From positions 1-52,459 of the forward strand of contig JASBVG010000114.1 in assembly GCA_030147505.1 (NCBI GenBank): DNA of 52,459 nucleotides, written 5' to 3'. The stretch comes from Tardiphaga sp. Its GTDB lineage: Bacteria > Pseudomonadota > Alphaproteobacteria > Rhizobiales > Xanthobacteraceae. The notes below the pieces were generated by a model. The model did no database searches and had not been told where the DNA came from. It saw only the letters and a program-made list of their open reading frames with translations. Made by a program: the position numbers and the translations under genes. Shown in pieces: positions 8,631-17,349 of this stretch. Each line of letters opens with the position of its first letter. Position 1 is the first letter of the stretch.

Positions 8631-9770
8631 ATGGGGGCCACCGCGTACCGCGTCTGCACCAGCTGCGTGATGGATACGAGCGACAGCGCGATCCGCTTCG
8701 ACGAACATGGCGTCTGCGATCATTGCCGCACCTTCCATGCCCAGATCCTGCCCAACTGGCACACCGACAAGCGCGGCGCGGCCGAGCTGGAGCGCATGGT
8801 CGCGCTGATCAGGGAAGCCGGCCGGGGCAAGCCGTTCGATTGCATCATCGGCCTGTCGGGCGGCATCGACAGCTCCTACCTCACCTATCTCGCCAAGGAG
8901 AAGCTCGGGCTCCGGCCACTGGTCTTCCATGTCGACGCGGGGTGGAATTCGAAGATCGCGGTTCACAACATCGAGAAGCTGATCGATGCGCTGGATCTCG
9001 ATCTCTACACCGAGGTGATCGACTGGCCGGAGATGCGCGATCTGCAGCGCGCCTTCTTCCGAGCGGGCGTCCCGCATATCGATACGCCGCAGGACCATGC
9101 CTTCTTCGCGACGATGTACAAATTTGCCGAGGAACATGGCGTCCGCTACATCCTAACCGGCGCCAACTATTCGACCGAGTGCATCCGCAACCCCATCGAA
9201 TGGATGTATTACCAGTCGGATTCGGTGCAGCTGCGCGACATCCATTCGAAGTTTGGCACCCGGCCGCTCAAGCGCTTCCCGACCACGTCGATCCTGCGCC
9301 ACAAGCTCTATCTGCGCTATATCCGGAAGATCCAGGTCGTCCGCCCGCTGAACCACGCCCCCTATATCAAGGAGGACGCGATGCAGCTGCTCGCCGATCG
9401 CTTCGGGTGGCAGCCCTATCCCCAGAAGCATTTCGAATCCCGCTTCACCAAATTCTACGAGAGCTACTGGCTGCCCGAACGCTTCGGCTACGATGTCCGC
9501 AAGGTGCAATATTCCAGCCTGATCCTCACCGGGCAGATGACACGCGACGAGGCGGTGGAGCGGTTGCGGACCCCGCCCTACGATCCAGAGACGATCGACC
9601 ATGATTTCGAGTTCGTCGCGCACAAGCTGGACATGAGCGTCGACGAGCTGCGCGCATGCATGGCACTGCCGAAGAAGAGCTATCGCGACTATGCCTCGCA
9701 GGACCAGATCTACACAATCGGCCGCAAGGCGATGCAGGCGCTGGGGCTAGAACTGGGCGGCAAGAGGTGA
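8631..9770 (+). CDS. N-acetyl sugar amidotransferase (WbpG/PseA-like)
   Basis: A 379-residue PP-loop ATPase. The ATP-binding loop SGGIDSS is at 76-82 and four cysteines in a CxxC pair arrangement (C9, C12, C29, C32) precede it, as in WbpG. Enzymes of this family turn an N-acetyl group on a surface sugar into an acetamidino group using ammonia delivered by a HisH/HisF pair, and exactly such a pair follows here. ATG 8631 is preferred because AGGGA lies seven bases upstream; ATG 8613, overlapping the previous stop, is the alternative. Its stop overlaps the hisH GTG by four bases. Confidence 0.9.
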   Translation: MGATAYRVCTSCVMDTSDSAIRFDEHGVCDHCRTFHAQILPNWHTDKRGAAELERMVALIREAGRGKPFDCIIGLSGGIDSSYLTYLAKEKLGLRPLVFHVDAGWNSKIAVHNIEKLIDALDLDLYTEVIDWPEMRDLQRAFFRAGVPHIDTPQDHAFFATMYKFAEEHGVRYILTGANYSTECIRNPIEWMYYQSDSVQLRDIHSKFGTRPLKRFPTTSILRHKLYLRYIRKIQVVRPLNHAPYIKEDAMQLLADRFGWQPYPQKHFESRFTKFYESYWLPERFGYDVRKVQYSSLILTGQMTRDEAVERLRTPPYDPETIDHDFEFVAHKLDMSVDELRACMALPKKSYRDYASQDQIYTIGRKAMQALGLELGGKR

Positions 9771-10390
9771 TTACAGTCGTCGATTATGGCGTCGGCAACG
9801 TCCGTGCCTTCCTGAACATCTACAAGCAGCTCAACATCCCCGCCCGGCTGGGCAGCGCGCCGCGTGACATCGAGACCGCCGAGCGGCTGATCCTGCCCGG
9901 CGTCGGCGCCTTCGACTGGGCGATGGGCCAGCTCGACGCCTCGGGCCTGCGCGCGCCGCTGGATGCGGCGGTGCTGGAGCGCGGGGTGCCGGTGCTGGGC
10001 ATCTGCGTGGGCATGCAGATGATGGCCGGATCGTCCGAGGAGGGCAGCAAGCCCGGGCTCGGCTGGATCGACGGACGGGTCCGCCGGCTGGCCGACGGGA
10101 CGGGCACGAACCGCATGCTACTCCCGCATATGGGCTGGAACGATATAGTCCCGCAGGAGGGGCATGCGCTGTTCGTGGGGCTCGCCTCCCCGCCCCGCTT
10201 CTACTTCCTGCACAGCTACTATTTCGAGACCGGCCGCCCCGGCGACACGATCGCCCGGTGCGATTATCATGGCCGCTTCGCCTGCGCGGTGGGGCATGGC
10301 CATATCCTGGGCGTGCAGTTCCACCCCGAAAAGAGCCACGGCTTCGGTATATCGCTGCTAAAGAATTTCGCGGACATCCAGCCATGCTGA
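9767..10390 (+). CDS. hisH: HisH-type glutamine amidotransferase subunit (WbpY-like)
   Basis: A 207-residue class I glutaminase. The GTG start at 9767 overlaps the upstream stop. The nucleophile Cys80 is in GICVGMQMM, and the catalytic His186 and Glu188 are in FHPEKS. It resembles imidazole glycerol phosphate synthase subunit HisH, but its place between a sugar amidotransferase and a HisF paralogue, with no other his genes in the window, points to the dedicated copy that supplies ammonia for sugar amidination. It overlaps the following hisF by seven bases. Confidence 0.9.
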   Translation: MITVVDYGVGNVRAFLNIYKQLNIPARLGSAPRDIETAERLILPGVGAFDWAMGQLDASGLRAPLDAAVLERGVPVLGICVGMQMMAGSSEEGSKPGLGWIDGRVRRLADGTGTNRMLLPHMGWNDIVPQEGHALFVGLASPPRFYFLHSYYFETGRPGDTIARCDYHGRFACAVGHGHILGVQFHPEKSHGFGISLLKNFADIQPC

Positions 10391-11160
10391 GGCCGCGCGT
10401 CATCCCCTGCCTGCTGCTGGAAGACGGCGACCTGATTAAGACCGTCAGGTTCGAGCGCGACAAATATATCGGCGACCCGATCAACGCGGTGCGCATCTAC
10501 AACGAGAAGGAGGTCGACGAGCTCGTCGTCCTTGACATCAACGCGTCGCGCGACGGCCGTGAGCCCGATTTCGCGCTGATCGGGAAACTCGCCGCCGAAT
10601 GCCGCATGCCGCTCTGCTATGGCGGCGGCATCTCCACCCCGGCGCAGGTCGAACGGCTCGTCAGCCTCGGCGTCGAGAAGGTCGCCACCAGTTCGGCGGC
10701 GCTGGCCGACCCCGGGCTGATCCGGCGCGCCGCGGACATGGTCGGCAGCCAGAGCGTGGTGGCGGTGCTCGACGTCGCGAAGCGCAAGCACGGCTATGAG
10801 GTCGTCACGCTGCGCGGCACCCGGCCCACCGGGCTCGATCCGGTCGAGGCCGCCCGCCGGATGCAGGGCGCGGGCGCCGGCGAGATCGTGATCAACGCGA
10901 TCGACCGCGATGGCACCATGGCCGGCTATGATCTCGACCTGGCAAGGCTAGTCCATCAGGCGATCGACATCCCCATGACCTTCCTGGGAGGCGCAGGGTC
11001 GGTCGATCATATCGGCGATCTTGTCGGCACGCTCGGCGTCGTCGGCGCCGGAGCCGGCAGCCTATTCGTCTTTAAGGGTGTCTATCGCGCCGTGCTCATC
11101 AACTATCCCAGCGTAGCTGTGAAGGCGGCCATATACAACAAGATCGATAACCACTCATAA
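10384..11160 (+). CDS. hisF: HisF paralogue for sugar amidination (WbpZ-like)
   Basis: A 258-residue (beta/alpha)8 barrel. Phosphate-loop motifs are present (CYGGGIS near 78-84, NAIDRDGTMAGYD, FLGGAGS). Aligning its start with histidine HisF (known catalytic Asp11 in IACLDVKDG), this protein reads IPCLLLEDG, so Asp11 is replaced by Leu, while the second catalytic Asp (VLDVAK, 130) is kept. That is as expected for a copy that only forms the ammonia tunnel and no longer makes imidazole glycerol phosphate. It ends the WbpG-HisH-HisF set; the next gene begins 23 bases on. Confidence 0.9.
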   Translation: MLRPRVIPCLLLEDGDLIKTVRFERDKYIGDPINAVRIYNEKEVDELVVLDINASRDGREPDFALIGKLAAECRMPLCYGGGISTPAQVERLVSLGVEKVATSSAALADPGLIRRAADMVGSQSVVAVLDVAKRKHGYEVVTLRGTRPTGLDPVEAARRMQGAGAGEIVINAIDRDGTMAGYDLDLARLVHQAIDIPMTFLGGAGSVDHIGDLVGTLGVVGAGAGSLFVFKGVYRAVLINYPSVAVKAAIYNKIDNHS

Positions 11161-11183
11161 GTCAGCACCAAGGACACAGATGG

Positions 11184-11948
11184 ATGAGTCCCGGCAAAAC
11201 AAAAGAAAATCAAAATTATTTATATGTTGGTTATGAACACTGGAAGGGCTGGTCATCTTATTTCGATTTCAATGCCGAAGATAATGAGTATTTTTCAGGT
11301 GAAATGAGAAACATTCCCATTCTGGGAAAACGACTGCTTGAGATCGGCTTTGGCCGGGGAGAGTTTCTCGCTTGGGCAAAGACGCAAGGCGCCCTGGTGG
11401 CGGGTGTCGAGATCAACAACCGTTCCGTTGAAGAGGCCCACCGCGCCAATATCGAAATCCTGGATCTGGACATCGAAACGCTCGCCGCAGATCATGCCGA
11501 GCAATTTGATGTCATTGCCGCATTCGATGTTCTCGAACATCTCGAAATCGATGAGATCACTCAATATATGCGTGCCATGGAAAAAATGCTGCGGCACGGC
11601 GGCATACTCATTCTGCGCTTCCCGAACGGCCAGAGCCCCTTCGGGCTCGCCCCGCAGCATGGTGATGTCACACACAAGACAGCGCTCAGCAAAAGCCGGA
11701 TCGAGCAAATCTGCCAAGGCAGTATGTTTGCGTCCGTCCGCTACGAAGGTTCGTATCGCGTTCGCGGCCCCTGGGGCCTCAAGCGACTGGCCCGCGCCGC
11801 ACGTTCGCTGGCGCAGAACATGATCGGAGCCACGTTGAACCTGGTCTATGCCTGCGACATTCCATGGGATAGCGTCGTCGTCATGGTGATGAGAAAGGAG
11901 CATGCCGCTTCTGGGGGCCCCGCCGACACCATGGTACCGCGATGTTAG
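11184..11948 (+). CDS. Class I SAM-dependent methyltransferase
   Basis: A 254-residue protein with the Methyltransf_11/23 pattern: LLEIGFGRGEFL is motif I, GVEIN the acidic end of strand 2, FDVIAAFDVLEHL motif II, and GGILILRFPN motif III. It is not an FkbM enzyme. ATG 11184 follows AAGGA at nine bases; a nearby ATG at 11180 is out of frame. The first 100 bases are visibly AT-rich compared with the operon before it, marking a composition change. Its 3-prime end overlaps the next glycosyltransferase by seven bases, so methylation of a lipid-linked glycan is likely. Confidence 0.85.
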   Translation: MSPGKTKENQNYLYVGYEHWKGWSSYFDFNAEDNEYFSGEMRNIPILGKRLLEIGFGRGEFLAWAKTQGALVAGVEINNRSVEEAHRANIEILDLDIETLAADHAEQFDVIAAFDVLEHLEIDEITQYMRAMEKMLRHGGILILRFPNGQSPFGLAPQHGDVTHKTALSKSRIEQICQGSMFASVRYEGSYRVRGPWGLKRLARAARSLAQNMIGATLNLVYACDIPWDSVVVMVMRKEHAASGGPADTMVPRC

Positions 11949-13024
11949 CGGAGCGATCGGCGGAAGCAGCACGACCCATTTTCATCGGCAATCAGCATTT
12001 GACGGCCGGCCTCGGCGGCATCGCGGCCGTATCGAGGTTGACAGCGAAGGTCGTCCACCGGATGGGATTCGCCCCACACTTGCTTTCCCTCCTCGATGAG
12101 ATGGATGGTGGGATGGAGGGGGTGCCGTGGCGCACGACGCGGGGTAACCGGCTGCATTTCGCGGCCGCCGCTCACCTCGCCGCATTCACATGCGATCGCT
12201 TTCTCTACGACTCGGTCAGCACCGCGCGCGCGCATCCGCGCATCTGGCCGCTGCGTCGTCCCTATGCCTTGTGGATGCATGGCATAGAGGTCTGGCATTC
12301 ACTGCACAGAGACCGCGCCCGCGCCTTGTGGGGGGCCGATCTTGCCATTGTAAACTCCCATGCCACGCTCGAGCGCTTCCGAGAATTGCACGGCGACATC
12401 GGGACCGCACAGGTCTGCTGGCTGGCGACTGACAGCGACGAGCCGCCCGCCGTGCGCCCCAGCTTCGACGGCCCTCCAACGCTTTTGGTTCTGGGTCGCG
12501 TCGATATGGCCACTCCATATAAAGGGCATGCCGAACTTGTCGCCTGCTGGCCGGATGTGGTTGCAGCGGTACCCGAAGCACGGCTCATCTTCGCAGGCGG
12601 GGGCGACGGCCTGCCGCACTTGCTGCAATGGGTCGCAGCCTCTCCGGTGGCAGCCCGCATATCGGTGGAAGGCTTCGTACCCCAGGAGCAGATCGATGCG
12701 ATGTGGCAGCGGGCGACCGCCTTCGCGCTGCCGAGCCGCGGGGAAGGTTTCGGGCTGGTCTATATCGAAGCCATGCGCCACGGCCTACCTATCATCGCAT
12801 CGGTGCACGATGCTGGCAAAGAAGTGAATATCGACGGCGAGACCGGGTTTAACGTCGATCTGGATCGGCCGGGCCACCTGGCCGAGCGAACAACAAGCCT
12901 GTTATCCGATCCGCACCTTGCCCGCACATTAGGTGCGCAGGGCCATGAGCGATGGGCAAAGCACTTCTGCTTCAGTGCGTTCGAACAAAGGCTGAGGAAC
13001 ATTCTCGGACCATTTTTTTCTTGA
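11942..13024 (+). CDS. Glycosyltransferase family 4
   Basis: A 360-residue GT-B enzyme. It shows TAGLGGIAAVSRLTA at the N-terminus, MHGIEVW and IVNSHATLERF in the acceptor half, LLVLGRVDMATPYKGH at the start of the donor half, and SRGEGFGLVYIEAMRHGLP as the E-x7-E motif. These are signatures of retaining transferases such as those of O-antigen and capsule assembly. It overlaps the upstream methyltransferase by seven bases and is followed by a 390-base gap before the polymerase. Confidence 0.88.
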   Translation: MLAERSAEAARPIFIGNQHLTAGLGGIAAVSRLTAKVVHRMGFAPHLLSLLDEMDGGMEGVPWRTTRGNRLHFAAAAHLAAFTCDRFLYDSVSTARAHPRIWPLRRPYALWMHGIEVWHSLHRDRARALWGADLAIVNSHATLERFRELHGDIGTAQVCWLATDSDEPPAVRPSFDGPPTLLVLGRVDMATPYKGHAELVACWPDVVAAVPEARLIFAGGGDGLPHLLQWVAASPVAARISVEGFVPQEQIDAMWQRATAFALPSRGEGFGLVYIEAMRHGLPIIASVHDAGKEVNIDGETGFNVDLDRPGHLAERTTSLLSDPHLARTLGAQGHERWAKHFCFSAFEQRLRNILGPFFS

Positions 13025-13414
13025 ACGGCCCGACGTCCATTACCTCACCAGTGTCGGAAAATCCGGCGTCCGCCCCTCTCCATCTGCTGAAACGGCCTTT
13101 CGGCGGACGCCTGCGTATCGGAAAACCAGGCCATCGATCTTCCGAATGCCGGATCTCACAACGGCATCTCCGGAAGGTGCTGGCTTGCCCATCCATCTGC
13201 GAGACAGCCCTCGAAGGCGTATGCGAAGGTCGAGCAGCCGCTTGCTTTTGAGCAGAGGCTGTGGTTACCCTTTTCATCATTGTGGCGCGTTGGTCGGAGC
13301 GGCTCACTGGGATAAAAATCGGCGAAAGCTCGCTGAGCTTGGCCGTCCATGGTGGGACCGGAACGGGCGAGACCGTCATGATCAGGTTGGGGTTGGCTAG
13401 GTCTCCATAGCACG
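13025..13414 (+). other. Non-coding gap with a strong inverted repeat
   Basis: No confident gene lies in these 390 bases. A perfect ten-base inverted repeat, GGCGTCCGCC (13065-13074) and GGCGGACGCC (13102-13111), could form a hairpin with a 27-base loop, and the motif TCGGAAAA occurs just before each arm's region (about 13054 and 13117). There is no T run, so it is not a standard terminator. It could be a regulatory RNA structure or the leader of the polymerase gene. A possible 49-codon frame at its end is listed separately. Confidence 0.4.
13261..13410 (+). CDS. Possible small hydrophobic ORF or gene remnant
   Basis: A 49-codon frame from GTG 13261 to TAG 13408-13410, ending four bases before the polymerase ATG. 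The translation starts with a hydrophobic stretch (VVTLFIIVARW) and continues with a balanced, protein-like composition ending in MIRLGLARSP. The ribosome binding site is poor (AGAGG two bases upstream). It could be a true small membrane protein, the end of a decayed gene, or chance. No family is recognised. Confidence 0.25.
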   Translation: MVTLFIIVARWSERLTGIKIGESSLSLAVHGGTGTGETVMIRLGLARSP

Positions 13415-14854
13415 ATGAAGGATCGCTTTTCACGCGCGCTCGCAGCCGGCGTTGTGACGTTGGCGATCGGAATCGGGCTGCTGGAAATCGGCACGCGCAT
13501 GGGCGTCATCATCGGCGCGGCCTTTCTGGCTTCCGTCGCTGGCTGGCACGGGCTTAAGTCGTTGCACGCGGGCTCCATCAATGTTGGGGCCGTGCTATCC
13601 TCACAGACCATCCTTTGGTACGCGGCCCCTCTCAGTTACGCCGGTTTCATCGATTATGACGCCCTGATTCAGGTGCCTTTCAGGCAGAATGCGATTTCGC
13701 TGGGGCTCATCAGCGTGTCCGCGACGGCATGCTTCATCATATCGCAGATGAAGGGCATCACACTTCGGCTACCACTGATCGAGCCAAGATATATATATGC
13801 GGCGGCCGTGATTTCTTTCGTGCAGCTGTCCCTGATCGTAGGCGGCAATTGGGGCTTTGCAACGATGGCGGCGGATTCCGCCGGCCGTGGACAGAACTAC
13901 CTCACGAACACCCTCAATGTCTTTGCCCCGGCGGCAGCGCCGATATGTGCCGCGCTTCTCGGTCGTCTATACGCTGGTGACATAAGACGGTCATCCGGGC
14001 TGACGTTGGCCGCGATCACCATCCTGGTCATCCAGATTGTCTGGTGGACGGCCTCGGGGCGCCGAAACATGAGCATCGTCTTCGTGATGACCATGGTGTT
14101 CGCCTTTCGCTATGCATTTCCGGAGCGAGTGACCGGCAAGACAATCGCGACATTCGCGGCCCTCGGCCTACTGGCAATTCCAGCCAACATTGTCGCGTGG
14201 GACTATTTCTGGACGACCCGCCTTTTGGCGGAAAACAATGATGGCAGCCCCAACAACCTAAGCATCCTTGAATATCAGGAAATCAAACAACGAGCTGCAG
14301 CCTATGACGGCGGAGTGGGGGGCGCGACGGATAACATGATCATCCGCCCCTTCGCGCTCATCAACACTTTCAGCGACGTGACGTCGGAAACACAGGATTT
14401 TCTTTGGGGAAGGAATATCCTTACTTACACGCTCCTTGCGATTCCACCGATATTCTTCGCCAGCAAGGCCGATACCGTTGGCGAGAGCGCAGAAGACCTG
14501 TGGCGACATGTCGCTTGGATTGAGGCGACCGATTGGTCCAATACGATATTCATGGACAGCTATATGGACTTTGGATTGGCGGGCTTTCCGATCTATATCG
14601 CAATCATATTGATGATGGCAACCGCCCTTATATATTTAGCCAATCTAATAAAATCGCCACTATGCGTGATGTTCATCTTTTTCTCGCTAGCCTTTGGTAT
14701 ATTTAATATCGAAATTTTAGCCAACACGCTTCTGGTTATTGGACGTGGCCTTTTCGTCTTGATTGTCGCAACGGCAGTGCTGCGATGGATCATCTCGCCC
14801 TCCGGAGCGCACATGCACGCGCGCCCATCGAATATGATGAGCAGGATACAATAG
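13415..14854 (+). CDS. Multi-pass membrane protein, candidate O-antigen polymerase (Wzy)
   Basis: A 479-residue protein with about eleven to twelve hydrophobic segments and one long polar loop (about 275-345) between later membrane segments, the layout of Wzy-type polymerases. Wzy proteins share little sequence, so the call rests on topology and place: transferases on both sides, a Wzx-like flippase 3.3 kb downstream, and no other such protein in this operon. It would join lipid-linked repeat units at the outer face of the inner membrane. The last third is clearly AT-rich (14560-14760). O-antigen ligase is a less likely alternative. Confidence 0.6.
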   Translation: MKDRFSRALAAGVVTLAIGIGLLEIGTRMGVIIGAAFLASVAGWHGLKSLHAGSINVGAVLSSQTILWYAAPLSYAGFIDYDALIQVPFRQNAISLGLISVSATACFIISQMKGITLRLPLIEPRYIYAAAVISFVQLSLIVGGNWGFATMAADSAGRGQNYLTNTLNVFAPAAAPICAALLGRLYAGDIRRSSGLTLAAITILVIQIVWWTASGRRNMSIVFVMTMVFAFRYAFPERVTGKTIATFAALGLLAIPANIVAWDYFWTTRLLAENNDGSPNNLSILEYQEIKQRAAAYDGGVGGATDNMIIRPFALINTFSDVTSETQDFLWGRNILTYTLLAIPPIFFASKADTVGESAEDLWRHVAWIEATDWSNTIFMDSYMDFGLAGFPIYIAIILMMATALIYLANLIKSPLCVMFIFFSLAFGIFNIEILANTLLVIGRGLFVLIVATAVLRWIISPSGAHMHARPSNMMSRIQ

Positions 14855-14943
14855 GCCTGAAACCGGTGTTTTCTCTATCAAGTCGAGGCTGGACGCCACG
14901 GCATCTCCGGCATGACAATCACAGTGGGCAAAGATAGCGGAAA

Positions 14944-16224
14944 ATGAAGCGAGTAATGCAGACTTCCGAAATCGATCCGGCCTTGCCTCGTCCCAGACTG
15001 GCCGTCGTCGTCTCTCATCCGATTCAATATTATGCGCCCTACTATCGTGCAATCGCCGCCGAAGGCTCCGTAGAGATCAAGGCGTTCTTCTGCTCACGCT
15101 TCGGCATCGACAACATGATCGACCCTGGAATGGGCGTCGAAATCGCCTGGAAGGCCGACTTGCTCGGCGGCTACGACCATGAATTTCTGCCGGAAGCACC
15201 CGATATAAAAGGCTTTGCATTTCGGGAGATGGATAATCCAAGCATCACCGCGAGGCTCTCCGAATATAATCCAGACGTGGTTCTTATTCATGGCTACGCT
15301 CAAGGTACGCTCGCACGCACGATCCGGTGGTGCCGCAGGGAGGGCGTACCGCTACTCAATATCTCGGATAGGTCGTTCTCCGGCCTGAGCACGCCGCTTC
15401 GCCGGATCGCGCGCAGGTTGATCCTTCCGCTCATTCTCAAGCAATATGCCGCTTTCCTCGTTATCGGGGACAGCATCCATCGCTTCTATCGCAGCTTCGG
15501 CGCTAGGGAGGAGCAGGTTTTCCGAGTGCCCATCATGCTCGACGAGGGTTTTTGGGCCTTGCGCGATCGAAAGGAAGAGGCGCGGCAGCGCATAAGAGGA
15601 GAATTGGGACTAAGCGATGAATTCGTCGTCCTCTATGTCGGAAAGCTGATCCCACGAAAGCGGCCGCAGGATCTGCTGGCCGCGCTGGAATTGATAAGGG
15701 AGCCGCAGGACAGCGCCGGACACAAGGTCCGCGTGCTTCTAGCCGGCAACGGTGAAATGCTCTCATCTCTGGAGGAGAGAGCACGTGCACTCGATCTGCC
15801 CGTGACGTTCCTGGGCTTTGTCAACATCGATGAACTTCCCAAATATTATTGTGCCGCGGATGCCCTGGCCCATCCGGCGGAAAACGAAAGCTATGGCATC
15901 ATAGCGCTGGAAGCGGCTGCCTTCGGGCTGCCGCTAATCTTGAGCGACAAGGTCGGAGCCGTCGGCCCGACCAGCATCGCCCGCCCTGATATCAACACCC
16001 TTGTCCATCGTGCCGGAGATTCGCGTGGCCTGGCAGATGTCATCGTGCGGCTCGCGGAGGATGAGGAGCTCCGCCGGCAGCTTGGCGAAGCCTCGACAGC
16101 TTTGGCGGCCGACCATGAGGGGCCGCTGAGTGTCAGGAATACAATCGAAGCCATCCGATATGCCCTGAAGTCACGGAAAGGCAGCCGGACGCGACATAAA
16201 TCCCGCAACGGGCAGCCCGCATGA
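14944..16224 (+). CDS. Glycosyltransferase family 4
   Basis: A 426-residue protein. It starts the conserved region with VVVSHPIQYYAPYYRAI, has IHGYAQG and SDRSFSG in the N-terminal domain, and LYVGKLIPRKRPQDLL plus HPAENESYGIIALEAAAFG in the donor-binding domain. The region before residue 18 is variable and a later start is possible. It overlaps the following glycosyltransferase by four bases (ATGA) and lies 89 bases after the polymerase gene. Likely an inner-membrane-associated transferase adding one sugar of the repeat unit. Confidence 0.87.
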   Translation: MKRVMQTSEIDPALPRPRLAVVVSHPIQYYAPYYRAIAAEGSVEIKAFFCSRFGIDNMIDPGMGVEIAWKADLLGGYDHEFLPEAPDIKGFAFREMDNPSITARLSEYNPDVVLIHGYAQGTLARTIRWCRREGVPLLNISDRSFSGLSTPLRRIARRLILPLILKQYAAFLVIGDSIHRFYRSFGAREEQVFRVPIMLDEGFWALRDRKEEARQRIRGELGLSDEFVVLYVGKLIPRKRPQDLLAALELIREPQDSAGHKVRVLLAGNGEMLSSLEERARALDLPVTFLGFVNIDELPKYYCAADALAHPAENESYGIIALEAAAFGLPLILSDKVGAVGPTSIARPDINTLVHRAGDSRGLADVIVRLAEDEELRRQLGEASTALAADHEGPLSVRNTIEAIRYALKSRKGSRTRHKSRNGQPA

Positions 16225-17306
16225 TGGATTTGCCAGACACCTATCGAAGGATCGTCATTGCAGCCGAGCATTGGTTCGGAGCGACCGGCGGCGGCTTGGC
16301 GCACGGCTTTCGCGAACTCGGCTGGGATGTCGTGGAGGCTGATCCGAAGGACCATTATATCATGGGTAGGACAGCCGCACTCCGCCTTGCCGCACGCGTT
16401 TTAAGAAAGAGCAGCACAACATCCTATAACAATGCGCTTCTATGGGGCGCGAGGATGTCAAACCCCCTCGCCTTCCTAGCGGTAAAGGGGAGCTATATAA
16501 ATGTCGAATCTCTTCGGAAGATCAAGAAGCAGGGCATTATTACCGCCTTATTCTATCCAGATGTTCACTTTGATCATCCCGGCATGGATCTCGCCACCTT
16601 TGATGAATACGATCTCTTCTTCACCACCAAATCCTTCCACATAGACTACCTGTCCAAGCGACTGGGCGCCGATCGTGTAAGATATCTGCCTCATGGCTAT
16701 TCCTCCCTCGTTCATCGTCCACGATATGAAGAGATGGAAGAAGCGAATTACATTGCCGACGTGCTATATGTAGGCAATCACTCCGCCTATAAGGAGGCGT
16801 GGCTCAAGGAGATCGCGGGCGCCTTGCCGGACATCCAGCTCATGATCGTCGGCAATGGCTGGTCCCCGGACAGTTTTCCCGGTGCTACGGTGGTCGGCCG
16901 TCATGTGCTGGGCGACGGCTACGCCAGGCTGCTGCAGTCCGCTCGAATCAACATAGCCGTCCATTTCGGCCCCACCGGCCCCGACAATTGGGAGGATATG
17001 GTTTCAACCCGAACCTTCCAGACTCCGGCCTCAAAGGGTTTCATGCTGCATATCGACAACCCCGAAGTGCGCTCGCTGTTCGATATCGGTACGGAGATCG
17101 ACGTGTTCTCCTCCCCTGGGGAGCTCAGCCGCAAGATCCGCCATTATCTGGACAACCCGGAGCAGCGCGCCCGCATGATCGAAGCTGCCTATTACCGCGC
17201 CGTCCCCGCTTATTCCTATAACGCCCGTGCCCACGACATTGCTGCTGCGATTAACGCACTGGCGGCAAGCGGAGCACCTGGCCGCACCAATGGACCGCGC
17301 GCGTGA
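16221..17306 (+). CDS. Glycosyltransferase of the CgeB-like type
   Basis: A 361-residue protein. N-terminal features (IVIAAEHWFGATGGGLAHGF, ALFYPDVHFDHP, DLFFTTKSFHIDYL) and the C-terminal VLYVGNHSAYKEAWLKEI, MIVGNGW, RTFQTPASKGFMLHID and DNPEQRARM fit the group of GT-B proteins related to spore protein CgeB (Glyco_trans_1_2 family). Such proteins occur in many O-antigen and glycan clusters, but activity has rarely been shown. Translation is coupled to the preceding transferase. The specific sugar cannot be predicted. Confidence 0.75.
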   Translation: MMDLPDTYRRIVIAAEHWFGATGGGLAHGFRELGWDVVEADPKDHYIMGRTAALRLAARVLRKSSTTSYNNALLWGARMSNPLAFLAVKGSYINVESLRKIKKQGIITALFYPDVHFDHPGMDLATFDEYDLFFTTKSFHIDYLSKRLGADRVRYLPHGYSSLVHRPRYEEMEEANYIADVLYVGNHSAYKEAWLKEIAGALPDIQLMIVGNGWSPDSFPGATVVGRHVLGDGYARLLQSARINIAVHFGPTGPDNWEDMVSTRTFQTPASKGFMLHIDNPEVRSLFDIGTEIDVFSSPGELSRKIRHYLDNPEQRARMIEAAYYRAVPAYSYNARAHDIAAAINALAASGAPGRTNGPRA

Positions 17307-17349
17307 GGGCTGAGCGTCTTCCGGCCATGTCGCGAAAGGACGTCGCTTG

